A DNA stretch of 8,677 nt from Acetobacteraceae bacterium (GTDB lineage Bacteria; Pseudomonadota; Alphaproteobacteria; Acetobacterales; Acetobacteraceae). Positions 1-6,790 of the stretch are shown here, one piece after another. The translations under genes were made by a program, and so were the position numbers. Numbering within the stretch: position 1 is the first letter of the stretch; the number at the start of each line of letters is the position of its first letter. Under the pieces are notes generated by a model that worked only from the letters and a program-made list of their open reading frames with translations, did not search any database and had not been told where the DNA came from. The stretch spans positions 1 to 8,677 of the forward strand of contig JANXRT010000476.1 in assembly GCA_025356735.1 (NCBI GenBank), read 5' to 3'.

Positions 1-685
1 GAAGGTGACGTTCATCAACGAGATGGCCGACCTGTGCGAGAAGACCGGCGCCGACGTGCACGATGTCGCCCGCGGCATCGGGCTGGACGGGCGGATCGGG
101 CGCAAGTTCCTGCATCCCGGCCCCGGCTTCGGCGGCTCCTGCTTTCCCAAGGACACGTTGGCGCTGGTGCGGATCGCGCAGGATTTCGGCGCCCCGTCGC
201 GGCTGGTCGAGCAGGTCGTGCTGGTCAACGACGCCCGCAAGGCGAGCATGGCGGTGCGGATCGAGCATGCCTGCGGCGGCTCGGTGCGCGGCAAGGTGAT
301 CGCCGTGCTTGGCCTGACGTTCAAGCCCGAAACCGACGACATGCGCGACAGTCCCTCGCTGCCGATCGTTTTTCGTCTTATCGAGGATGGTGCCGTGGTG
401 CGGGCTTTCGACCCGGAGGGCATCGAACAAGCTAAAAAGCTGCTGCCGCCGGAGGTGGTCTATTGCCAGAGCGCGCTCGATGCCGCCGCCGGCGCCGATG
501 CCCTGGTCGTGGTCACCGAATGGAACGAGTTCCGTGCCATCGAGCCGTCGCAGCTGGCCGGCGCGATGCGCGGGCGGGTGATCGTCGATCTCCGCAACGT
601 CTATGATCCGGCGGCGATGCACGCCGCCGGGTTCGACTACCAGTGCATCGGCCGGCCGACGGAAGCGGAACGAATACACGCATAG
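1..685 (+). CDS. ugd: UDP-glucose 6-dehydrogenase, C-terminal part (5' end outside window)
   Basis: This cytoplasmic enzyme oxidises UDP-glucose to UDP-glucuronate with two NAD+, supplying a precursor for acidic surface polysaccharides. The reading frame is open from the window edge; the first full codon is 2-4 (Lys), so the GTG at 5 is an internal Val and not a start. Seen: the NEMADLCEKTGADV helix of the central domain, then PGPGFGGSCFPKDT, whose Cys (codon 140-142) is the catalytic nucleophile of the family. The C-terminal UDP-binding domain follows, with GLTFKPETDDMRDSPS and a late VIVDLRNVYDP. About 227 residues are visible; the Rossmann NAD-binding half (roughly 200 residues) lies upstream. 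It ends at TAG 683-685. The GT2 gene follows about 70 bp later on the same strand, consistent with one polysaccharide operon. GDP-mannose dehydrogenase is a less likely relative. Confidence 0.95.
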   Translation, partial: KVTFINEMADLCEKTGADVHDVARGIGLDGRIGRKFLHPGPGFGGSCFPKDTLALVRIAQDFGAPSRLVEQVVLVNDARKASMAVRIEHACGGSVRGKVIAVLGLTFKPETDDMRDSPSLPIVFRLIEDGAVVRAFDPEGIEQAKKLLPPEVVYCQSALDAAAGADALVVVTEWNEFRAIEPSQLAGAMRGRVIVDLRNVYDPAAMHAAGFDYQCIGRPTEAERIHA

Positions 686-723
686 GTAGTAATACACCTG
701 GCAACCCTGAGCCGGTCTGGCTA

Positions 724-747
724 CGATGCGGTTGGAACACCGCATTG
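724..747 (+). promoter_or_regulatory. Hairpin abutting the GT2 ribosome binding site
   Basis: ATGCGGT (726-732) and ACCGCAT (739-745) form a perfect 7-bp stem with a 6-nt loop, TGGAAC. It extends by a G-U pair (725/746) and a C-G pair (724/747). The last paired base is the first G of the GGAG ribosome binding site at 747-750. No T-run follows, so it is not a standard intrinsic terminator. It could modulate translation initiation of the downstream glycosyltransferase or protect an mRNA end. The structure is seen; the function is inferred. Confidence 0.35.
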
Positions 748-755
748 GAGACAGG
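747..755 (+). promoter_or_regulatory. Ribosome binding site that fixes the GT2 start at 756
   Basis: GGAG at 747-750 lies 5 nt before the ATG at 756. The other in-frame ATG, at 726, has no comparable purine-rich sequence in front of it and falls inside the hairpin stem. This favours 756 as the start. Confidence 0.6.
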
Positions 756-1712
756 ATGGCAGCGGAACAGACGGTCGCGCCGAGGCAGCCATGGCCGACG
801 GTCACGGTATGCCTCTGCACCCACGCCCGGCCCGACTACGTTCGCGACTGCCTGGACGGGCTGGCGCGCCAGTCGCCGGAGGCCGGTCCGTTCGAGATCC
901 TGGTTGTCGATAGCGGCTCGCCCGGCGACACGCCGGCGCGGCTGGCCGCCCTGATTGAAAATATCCCGAACGCCCGGATGATCCGGGTCGACCAGCCCGG
1001 CGTCAGCCTGGCGCGCAACGCCGGGGCGGCGGCGGCGGGCGGCGACTATGTCGCCTATATCGATGACGACGCGATACCCGCGCCCGACTGGGTGGCGCGG
1101 ATCAAGGCCGGCATCGCCGGCTCCAGCGGCGTTCCGGCGGTGCTCGGCGGCCGCATCCTGCCGCTATGGGAGGCGCCGTTGCCCGAATGGTGGCCGAAAT
1201 CGCTGCGCGGCGTGCTGTCGATCATCGAGACCGAGGGACGCGGCGCCTATGGCGGCGACGCGCTGCCACGCGACCTGGCGCCCTACGGCGCCAACATGGT
1301 GGTGCACGTGCCGACCTTGCGCAGCGTCGGCGGCTTTCGCGCCGGAGTCGGGCGCCGGGGCGGCAACCTGCTGTCCGACGAGGATGTCCAGCTGGCCTGG
1401 CGGATACAGCGCGCCGGCTACGCGGTGCGCTTCGATTCGCGGGTGGTCGTGCATCACCAGATCCAGGCCGCGAGGCTGAACCCGGACTGGCTGCTACGCC
1501 GGATGTATTGGCAGGGCGCCTCCTCCGTCGTCACCCGCCGGCTGCTCGGCGAGGGCGGAAGCGTGTGGTGGTCGCTGCCGCGCCGCGTTGCGGTGGCGCT
1601 GCTGCTGCTGCCCGCCGCGCTGTTTTCGCGCCGCAGCGTGCGTGGGTTGGCATGCCGGTGGCGGTTGGCATTTTCGTTGGGGTTTTTGCGGGCGGCGCTG
1701 GGTGGGGTTTAG
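756..1712 (+). CDS. Family 2 glycosyltransferase
   Basis: The likely product is a 318-residue GT-A fold transferase that moves a sugar from a nucleotide donor onto a growing surface polysaccharide or lipid-linked oligosaccharide. Seen: an N-terminal GT2 start (TVTVCLCTHARPDYV, residues about 15-29) and nucleotide-binding strand ILVVDSGSPGD (about 48-58). SLARNAGAAAAGGDYVAYID leads into the metal-binding DDD (103-105), and SDEDVQLAWRIQRAGY (about 207-222) carries the probable catalytic-base ED, followed by a His pair near 233. The C-terminus has a short hydrophobic stretch (VAVALLLLP, about 278-286) among arginines, perhaps a membrane-associating segment. Start 756 is preferred over ATG 726 because of the GGAG site. 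It lies between a UDP-sugar dehydrogenase and a pyruvyl transferase-like gene. The donor and acceptor cannot be deduced. Confidence 0.9.
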   Translation: MAAEQTVAPRQPWPTVTVCLCTHARPDYVRDCLDGLARQSPEAGPFEILVVDSGSPGDTPARLAALIENIPNARMIRVDQPGVSLARNAGAAAAGGDYVAYIDDDAIPAPDWVARIKAGIAGSSGVPAVLGGRILPLWEAPLPEWWPKSLRGVLSIIETEGRGAYGGDALPRDLAPYGANMVVHVPTLRSVGGFRAGVGRRGGNLLSDEDVQLAWRIQRAGYAVRFDSRVVVHHQIQAARLNPDWLLRRMYWQGASSVVTRRLLGEGGSVWWSLPRRVAVALLLLPAALFSRRSVRGLACRWRLAFSLGFLRAALGGV

Positions 1713-1714
1713 AC

Positions 1715-1732
1715 AAGCATGGGGCAAGGCCC
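1715..1732 (+). repeat. Possible degenerate fragment of the palindromic repeat
   Basis: AAGCATGGGGC at 1715-1725 is identical over 11 nt to the reverse complement of 5212-5222, the outer end of the complete repeat copy. It is followed by AAGGCCC where the full copy has TCTGCCCC, and GGGC/GCCC can form a 4-bp stem with a 3-nt loop. It lies 3 bp after the GT2 stop codon. This may be a decayed copy or chance similarity in GC-rich DNA. Confidence 0.25.
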
Positions 1733-1758
1733 GATCTTCTGCCTACGGCATTCAGTAA

Positions 1759-2618
1759 GTGCAGCTCTATAGCTGGCGAGGCGCCGTCACCAACTTCGGC
1801 GACGAGCTGAACCTGCTGCTGTGGCCTGCGTTGCTGCCGGATTTCTTCGACCGCGATCCGGCGGGGATCGTGCTCGGCATCGGCTCGGTGCTGGATTGCC
1901 GGCACGTTCGGACCGTCAAGAAAGTCGTTCTGGGTGCCGGCTATGGCGGCTACCGGAAGCCGCCGCTTTTGGATGGCAGCTGGATCATCCACTGGGTGCG
2001 CGGCCCGCATACTGCGGCGATCCTTGGTCTTCCGGCCGGGCTCGGCCTGGGCGATCCGGCCATGCTGCTGCCCTGCGTTCCTGGGCTTTTCAAGGCGACA
2101 ACCGCCATAGCGCCGCAAATTGGCTTCATGCCGCATTTCGAAAGCCTGGCGCGTGGCGCCTGGAGGCCGCGGCAAGTCTCGCCGGCATGACGCTGATCGA
2201 TCCCCGCTGGCCGCCGGCGCGGGTTCTGGCCGCGGTCGCGGGCTGCTCCCTGCTGCTGAGCGAGGCGATGCACGGCGTCATCGTCGCCGACGCGATGCGC
2301 GTGCCATGGGTCGCGCTGCGGCCCCAGGCCCGCATCCACCGCGCCAAATGGCTGGACTGGGCCGGCGCGCTCGACCTCGACCTGCGATTCCAGCGGCTGC
2401 CTGCCTCGTCGGCGGACGAATGGTCGGGAAAGGCTTGGCCGCGGTTTGGCGCGCGCGTCGATCGATGGTTCGTCGAACGCGCCGCCGCCGCGCTGCGTGC
2501 CGCCGCTGGCGCATCGCCGACGCTGTCCTCGGACGCGGCTTTGCACCGCAGCCAGGATCGCATGATGACCTGCCTGGAATCTGTTCGCCGTCAACGCCCG
2601 ATAATGGTTGCGGCCTGA
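1759..2618 (+). pseudogene. Polysaccharide pyruvyl transferase-like gene, split by a one-base frameshift
   Basis: Members of this family transfer pyruvate from phosphoenolpyruvate to sugar hydroxyls as ketals on exopolysaccharides, although many homologues are uncharacterised. The N-terminal half is 1759-2190 (GTG start, 143 codons plus TGA). It has LYSWRGAVTNFGDELN, LGIGSVLDCRH, WIIHWVRGPHTA, LGLGDPAMLLP and GFMPHFESLARGAW. The C-terminal half continues in the next frame as AAASLAGMTLIDPRWPP, LLLSEAMHGVIVADAMRVPW and RIHRAKWLDWAGALDLDLRF, ending at TGA 2616-2618. Adding one G next to 2162-2163 makes the two halves read through as one protein of about 286 residues with a natural join (RGAW-E-AAASLAGM). 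The first half stops at TGA 2188-2190, overlapping an in-frame ATG at 2187 that could restart the second half (143 residues). The GTG start is forced by TAA at 1756-1758 and lacks a clear ribosome binding site. A sequencing error is possible. Confidence 0.8.
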
Positions 2619-2667
2619 CCAGGCCTTGCGCATAGATCGCCCGGTTGCCGAGGAAACCATCGCCGCG

Positions 2668-4371
2668 ATGCCGCGCTACCCCGACGCGTTCAACCCCGAT
2701 CTGCTGGCGCGCATCCCGCTGGCGGCGCGAACCGTGCTGGATGTCGGATGCGCCGGCGGCGCGCTGGGTGCGGCCTATCGGCGGTTCAACCCGGCCGCGC
2801 GGCTGCTCGGCATCGAGATCGACGCGGATGCCGCGGGCCTCGCGGCGGCCCGGCTCGACGAGGTCGCCTGCGTCGATGTTGAACTCCACCCAATGCCGTT
2901 TGCGATCCCCGACGGCATCGACTGCATCGTCTATGGCGACGTGCTGGAGCACCTCCGGGAACCGTGGCGGCTGCTGCGCACCCACGCCGCCAGCCTGAGC
3001 GAGCACGGCACCATGGTCATCTGCGTGCCCAACGTCGAGCATTGGAGCTTTGCGGCCAGGCTGCTGGGCGGCAGCTGGGACTATGAGGAGCAGGGTCTGT
3101 TCGACCGCACCCACCTGCGCTGGTTCACGCTGGCGACCATGCGGCGCGGCCTGGCCGGATGTGGCCTGACCTTGTGCGACGTGGCGCCGCGGATTTTCGA
3201 CGCGCCCGGCGCCGAGGCTTTCACCCAGGCGATGACGCCCGCCTTGCAGGCGCTCGGCATCGAACCGGATGCCTACGCCGCCCGGGCCATGCCGCTGCAA
3301 CATGTCTGGCGGGTGCGCCGGGACGCGCCGCCACGGATGACGATCGCCGCCAACATGCTGGCGCCGGTCGGCGGCGTCAGCCAGGTACGGGTGCTGGACC
3401 CGCTCGCGGCGTTGGCGACGGATGCCCGGGTGACAACCCACTTGTCATCGTCGCTTCCGCGCTCCGGCGGCGCGGAGGAGCCGCGGATATTCATCCTGCA
3501 CCGCCCGGCTTTGGCCGGCGAGGAGGGGCTTGCCGTGCTCCGCGCGCTGCGCCACGACGGCTGGCTGGTGGTTACCGAGTTCGACGACCATCCGGACTTC
3601 CTGCCGCCAATGCAGGAGCAGCCCAGCTATTCGTTCGCCGGCGTGCATGCCGTGCAGACCAGCACGCCCGCCCTGGCGGAGGTGCTGCGCCCGCACAACC
3701 CGGAAATCCGCGTATTCCCCAACGCCATCCATAGCCTGCCGGAGGTTCGAAATTTCACCGATCCGGACCGTCTGACGCTGTTCTTCGGCGCCCTCAACCG
3801 GGAGGCCGACTGGGCTTGCCTGATACCGGCGATCAACGCCGCCGCCGGGGCGATGGGGGATCGGCTGGCGTTCCAGGTCGTGCACGATCGAAAGTTCTTT
3901 GATGCGCTCGACACGTCGGAGAAGCGGTTCACGCCGCTGTGCGACCATCCGACCTACCTGAACCTGCTGGGCGGCTGTGAGCTGTCGCTGATGCCGCTTC
4001 GCGACACCGCGTTCAACCGCGCCAAGTCGGACCTCAAGTTCATCGAGGCGGCATCCTGCCGCGTGGTCGCGCTGGCCAGCCCGGTGGTCTATGGCGCCAG
4101 CATCACGGACAACCGCACCGGGCTGCTGTTCGCCGATGCCGAGGCGCTGCGCCTGAGGCTGATCCGGCTGGTGGCGATGCCCGACCAGGCGCTGCGCATC
4201 GGTGAGGCGGCGCGGAGCTACGTCGCCGAGCATCGTATGCTGGCCTACCAGACCGCCGAGCGCGTTGCGTGGTACCGGTCGCTGTGGGATCGGCGCGTGG
4301 CCCTCACCGGCGCGTTGGAGGACCGGCTGAGCGGGATGGAAAGCGCCGGGATGCCTGTGGAACTGCCATGA
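2668..4371 (+). CDS. SAM-dependent methyltransferase fused to a GT4-like glycosyltransferase
   Basis: This two-domain cytoplasmic protein probably methylates and glycosylates a polysaccharide or its precursor. Residues are counted from ATG 2668 (567 aa). The N-terminal class I methyltransferase (about 1-220) has motif I DVGCAGG (25-31), the acidic GIEID (48-52) that would bind the SAM ribose, YGDVLEHLREP (89-99), VPNVEHW (120-126) and FDRTHLRWFT (145-154). The second domain (about 225-540) begins with ANMLAPVGGVSQVRVLDPL and contains TEFDDHPDFLPP (303-314) and FPNAIHSLP. NRAKSDLKFIEAASCRVVALASP (about 450-472) with NRTGLLFAD resembles the GT4 C-terminal half. ATG 2668 has GAGGA 13 nt upstream. 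TTG codons at 2608 and 2626 are in-frame alternatives, the former overlapping the previous gene by 11 bp and adding 20 residues. The end overlaps the next gene by ATGA. Each domain is recognisable; the substrates are unknown. Confidence 0.88.
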   Translation: MPRYPDAFNPDLLARIPLAARTVLDVGCAGGALGAAYRRFNPAARLLGIEIDADAAGLAAARLDEVACVDVELHPMPFAIPDGIDCIVYGDVLEHLREPWRLLRTHAASLSEHGTMVICVPNVEHWSFAARLLGGSWDYEEQGLFDRTHLRWFTLATMRRGLAGCGLTLCDVAPRIFDAPGAEAFTQAMTPALQALGIEPDAYAARAMPLQHVWRVRRDAPPRMTIAANMLAPVGGVSQVRVLDPLAALATDARVTTHLSSSLPRSGGAEEPRIFILHRPALAGEEGLAVLRALRHDGWLVVTEFDDHPDFLPPMQEQPSYSFAGVHAVQTSTPALAEVLRPHNPEIRVFPNAIHSLPEVRNFTDPDRLTLFFGALNREADWACLIPAINAAAGAMGDRLAFQVVHDRKFFDALDTSEKRFTPLCDHPTYLNLLGGCELSLMPLRDTAFNRAKSDLKFIEAASCRVVALASPVVYGASITDNRTGLLFADAEALRLRLIRLVAMPDQALRIGEAARSYVAEHRMLAYQTAERVAWYRSLWDRRVALTGALEDRLSGMESAGMPVELP

Positions 4372-5231
4372 TGCTTTCGGTGTGGCCGGGTCCGCATGCC
4401 AGCCTCACATCGAAAGTCGCCATCCTCTGCCATTTCGATCCGGTCGGCGACATCCGCCTCGATCTTCTGCACTACCTTGCCGAGCTTGGCAGCTGCGGCT
4501 TCTCGGTTGTGCTGGTGTCGAACGGGCGGCTGCGGGAACCAGCCGTTTCGCGGTTGCGGGAACGATGCGCCGCGGTTCTGGAGCGAACCAACTCCGGCTA
4601 TGATTTCGCCGCTTGGCACGAGGCCATGGCGGTGCTGTGCCTGCCACGGTCGGAAACCGAATGCCTGCTGCTGGCCAATGACAGCGTCTATGGTCCGTTC
4701 GCGCCATTGCGGGACACGCTTGCCCGGATCGATTTCAACGGGGCGGATGTATGGGGCTTGACCGAAAGCTTGGAGATTCGCCACCACCTGCAATCCTATT
4801 TCCTGGCGTTTGGCAGCGTGGCGATGCGTAGCCAGGCGTGGTGGGACTATTGGCGGCGGCTGCGCCCGGCGCGTTCCAGGCGTGGGGCCATTCGGAACGG
4901 CGAGATCGGCTTGGCAAGCAGCCTGGACTCGGCGGGGTTGCGCATGGCGGCGTTGTTTCCGTTTACACCGGCGAGTGTGGTCAATCCCTGCATCCTGCGC
5001 TGGCGGGAGCTTCTGGCCGCCGGCCATCCGTTCCTGAAGCGCCAGCTGCTGCGTGACAATCCCTATGGCGACCCGTTTGTCGCCACCTGGAGAGAGCAGG
5101 TTGAAGCCTGCTCGGGCGAAGCCAGTGAATTCCTTCTGTCGTATGTAGCGAAAGATCTGCATCTTCAACGGATGCGCCCCGGGGCGCCACCCCGGCGGGG
5201 TTTGGGGCAGAGCCCCATGCTTCCTTCCTAA
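4368..5231 (+). CDS. Rhamnan synthesis protein F (RgpF)-like protein
   Basis: The 287-residue product resembles the RgpF/rhamnan-synthesis-F family found in rhamnose-containing polysaccharide and O-antigen clusters, where it is thought to act in sugar transfer. Seen: KVAILCHFDPVGDIRLDLLHYL near the N-terminus, VVLVSNGRL (about 46-54), RTNSGYDFAAWHEAM (about 73-87), LLLANDSVYGPFAPL (about 100-114), WGLTESLEIRHHLQSYFLAF (about 129-148) and a late HPFLKRQLLRDNPYGDP. Start ATG 4368 overlaps the TGA of the methyltransferase-glycosyltransferase gene (ATGA), implying translational coupling. Upstream in-frame codons lie inside that gene and read as its shadow. The last 20 or so residues (from about 268, Arg/Pro/Gly rich) are encoded by the palindromic repeat at 5174-5218 and are probably not ancestral. 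The TAA (5229-5231) overlaps the xseA stop on the other strand by 3 bp. The family call is good; the biochemical role is uncertain. Confidence 0.85.
   Translation: MMLSVWPGPHASLTSKVAILCHFDPVGDIRLDLLHYLAELGSCGFSVVLVSNGRLREPAVSRLRERCAAVLERTNSGYDFAAWHEAMAVLCLPRSETECLLLANDSVYGPFAPLRDTLARIDFNGADVWGLTESLEIRHHLQSYFLAFGSVAMRSQAWWDYWRRLRPARSRRGAIRNGEIGLASSLDSAGLRMAALFPFTPASVVNPCILRWRELLAAGHPFLKRQLLRDNPYGDPFVATWREQVEACSGEASEFLLSYVAKDLHLQRMRPGAPPRRGLGQSPMLPS
5174..5218 (+). repeat. Palindromic dispersed repeat, copy A
   Basis: This 45-nt element consists of three palindromes in a row: GCGCCCCGGGGCGC (5174-5187, perfect), ACCCC-GGC-GGGGT (5189-5201) and GGGGC-AGA-GCCCC (5204-5216). It matches the reverse complement of copy B (8028-8072) at 44 of 45 positions, differing only at 5188. 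It forms the last sense codons of the RgpF-like gene and lies just before the convergent end of xseA. The fold could act as a two-way transcription terminator or RNA stabiliser, though no T-run follows. I recall similar sequences scattered through Acetobacteraceae genomes, which needs checking. Confidence 0.85.
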
Positions 5232-6739
5232 AGCGGCAAAGAAGCCTGCCGACCTTCTACCCGCGCCGCAACCTCGCCGTCCGCGAACCGGATGCGCAGC
5301 GCTGCCCCCGGCTTCACCGAGGCGGCGCTGGTGATCGGATGGCCGGATTTATCCTGCACCAGCGCATATCCGCGCGACAGAAGGGCCAGGGGATTGCCCG
5401 CCTCCAGCCGCGCCGCGCTGCCGGTAAGCCGGGCGTGGGCCTCGCGCAGGCTGGCGCGGATCGGCGCGTCGGTCAGCCGGACCATGGTGCGGGCGGCGCG
5501 GTTTTGGCTGGCGGCGACGGCATGACGCAGGCCGCCGGCGAGGCGGGCGCCAGCGAGGCCGAGTGCGGCGTGGCGGATCGCCACCAGGTTGGGCAGCGAC
5601 AGGCGCAGGCGCAGGCCGCGATCGGCGACATCCTGGCGGGCCCGGACGAGCAGGCCGGGCAGGTCGGGCAGGTGGCGTTCGGCCGCGACCAGCCGCGTGC
5701 GGCGGCTGGCGAGCAGCGCGGCGGGGGCCAGACGCAGGCGTCCGCTGCGATCATCAAGGCGTTGGCGGGCGTTGCCGACGATGGAGAACAGATCGGGCAG
5801 CCGGCTGGCGGCGCGTTCAAGGCTTAGCCGACGCTCGCCGAGCTGGCGGTTGAGGCCGCCGGTCAGGCGCGCGGTTTTTTGCTGGATGTCGGCCAGCAGG
5901 TCGACGCGGGCGGGGATCGCCATCTCGGCGGCGGCGGTGGGGGTAGGGGCGCGGCGGTCGGAGACGAAGTCGATCAGGGTGGTGTCGGTTTCATGCCCAA
6001 CGGCGGAGATCAGCGGGATGGCGCAGGCGGCGACGGCGCGGACGACGATCTCCTCGTTGAAGGCCATCAAATCCTCGAGCGAGCCGCCGCCGCGCGCGAC
6101 GATGACCAGGTCGGGGCGGGGGACCGCACCGCCGGGCAGGATCGCGTCGAAGCCGGCGATGGCGGCGGCGATCCTGGCCGCCGCGCCCTCACCCTGGACC
6201 GGCACCGGCCAGATCAGCAGGGTGAGCGGAAAGCGGCGCGCAATGGTGGTCTTGATGTCGTGGATGACGGCGCCGCTTTCCGAGGTGACGACGCCGATGA
6301 CGCGCGGCAGCATCGGCAAGGGCTGGCGGCGGTCGGCGTCGAACAGGCCCTCGGCCTGAAGCCTGGCCTTCAGCGTCTCGATGCGGGCGAGCAGCGCGCC
6401 GGCCCCGGCATATTCCATGCGCTCAACGATGAGCTGGTAGGAGGAGCGCTCGCCGTAGCTCGATATCTTGCCGGTGGCGATGATTTCGATGCCGTTCTCG
6501 GGCACGAGACCAAGGCGCGGGACGGAGAATTTCCAGACCACGCCGGCGATCTTGCCGCCCTCGTCCTTGAGCGAGAAGTAGATGTGGCCGGACGGGTAGC
6601 GCTTGCATTCGGAGATCTCGCCGCGCACCCGGATGCGGCCGAACTGGCCCTCGAGCGCGCGCTTCACCGCGCCCGAAATTTCGCTGACGCTGTATTCGGG
6701 AACGTTGGTGGCTTGGTTCGGCGGCGTGGTGTCGTCCAT
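5228..6739 (-). CDS. xseA: Exodeoxyribonuclease VII large subunit
   Basis: XseA with several XseB subunits forms exonuclease VII, which cuts single-stranded DNA from both ends into oligonucleotides in mismatch repair and DNA damage processing. The 503-residue product, slightly longer than the usual 400-460, starts at ATG (6739-6737). The N-terminal OB-fold (about 16-110) has YSVSEISGAVKRALE, RVRGEISECKRYPSGHIYFS and VWKFSVPRLG. The catalytic domain has IGVVTSESGAVIHDI (about 148-162), WPVPVQGEGAAARIAAAI, VARGGGSLEDLMAFNEE (214-230), SAVGHETDTTLIDF (245-258) and DRRAPTPTAAAE (261-272). A long helical, Arg/Leu/Ala-rich region follows, as expected for the coiled-coil stalk. ALLSRGYALVQDKSG near the end is the typical C-terminal strand motif. 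It is divergent from purD and ends tail to tail with the RgpF-like gene. xseB is not in the window. Confidence 0.97.
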   Translation of the reverse strand: MDDTTPPNQATNVPEYSVSEISGAVKRALEGQFGRIRVRGEISECKRYPSGHIYFSLKDEGGKIAGVVWKFSVPRLGLVPENGIEIIATGKISSYGERSSYQLIVERMEYAGAGALLARIETLKARLQAEGLFDADRRQPLPMLPRVIGVVTSESGAVIHDIKTTIARRFPLTLLIWPVPVQGEGAAARIAAAIAGFDAILPGGAVPRPDLVIVARGGGSLEDLMAFNEEIVVRAVAACAIPLISAVGHETDTTLIDFVSDRRAPTPTAAAEMAIPARVDLLADIQQKTARLTGGLNRQLGERRLSLERAASRLPDLFSIVGNARQRLDDRSGRLRLAPAALLASRRTRLVAAERHLPDLPGLLVRARQDVADRGLRLRLSLPNLVAIRHAALGLAGARLAGGLRHAVAASQNRAARTMVRLTDAPIRASLREAHARLTGSAARLEAGNPLALLSRGYALVQDKSGHPITSAASVKPGAALRIRFADGEVAARVEGRQASLPL

Positions 6740-6790
6740 CGCGCGAGCCTATGCTAGAGCCGCCGGCGCGGGAACCGGGGAGTGCGATCG
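6740..6790. promoter_or_regulatory. Divergent intergenic region between xseA and purD
   Basis: These 51 bp must hold the 5' signals for both genes unless promoters lie inside the coding regions. TATGCT (6750-6755) matches the -10 consensus at 4 of 6 positions on the + strand, and the complementary strand offers TAGCAT (also 4 of 6) over nearly the same bases. No convincing -35 is seen. Overlapping promoters would make the two genes compete for polymerase, but this is inferred only from spacing. Confidence 0.35.
6777..6782 (+). promoter_or_regulatory. Ribosome binding site that fixes the purD start at 6791
   Basis: GGGGAG lies 8 nt before ATG 6791, which gives the canonical GARS N-terminus MRVLVVGSGGREHAL. 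The in-frame GTG at 6782 overlaps this site and would add three residues without a ribosome binding site of its own. Confidence 0.7.

Noticed and set aside
673..697. Direct repeat AATACAC (673-679 and 691-697) around the ugd stop
   Set aside because: Only 7 nt and two copies, 18 bp apart. It could be half of a protein-binding site, but chance is as likely and no -35/-10 pair accompanies it.
1722..1740. Intrinsic terminator after GT2
   Set aside because: The stem is only 4 bp (GGGC/GCCC) and the following bases (GATCTTCT) are not a T-run.
1166..1810. Second + strand frame (214 codons) overlapping the GT2 gene and the start of the next
   Set aside because: It is Arg/Ala-rich shadow translation of the GT2 gene with no independent motif or ribosome binding site.
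2140..2190. Programmed -1 ribosomal frameshift in the pyruvyl transferase-like gene
   Set aside because: No X XXY YYZ slippery heptamer or strong downstream stem was seen at the frame change. A one-base deletion in the TGGAGG stretch explains the data more simply.
2278..3441. Long open frame on the - strand (387 codons) opposite the methyltransferase region
   Set aside because: Composition is Arg/Gly/Gln/His rich with no recognisable motif, and the + strand frame has clear methyltransferase motifs. Such antisense frames are common in GC-rich DNA.
5879..6757. Long + strand open frame (292 codons) opposite xseA
   Set aside because: It is Gly/Asp/Ala-rich low-complexity translation, fully antisense to a complete and motif-rich xseA.
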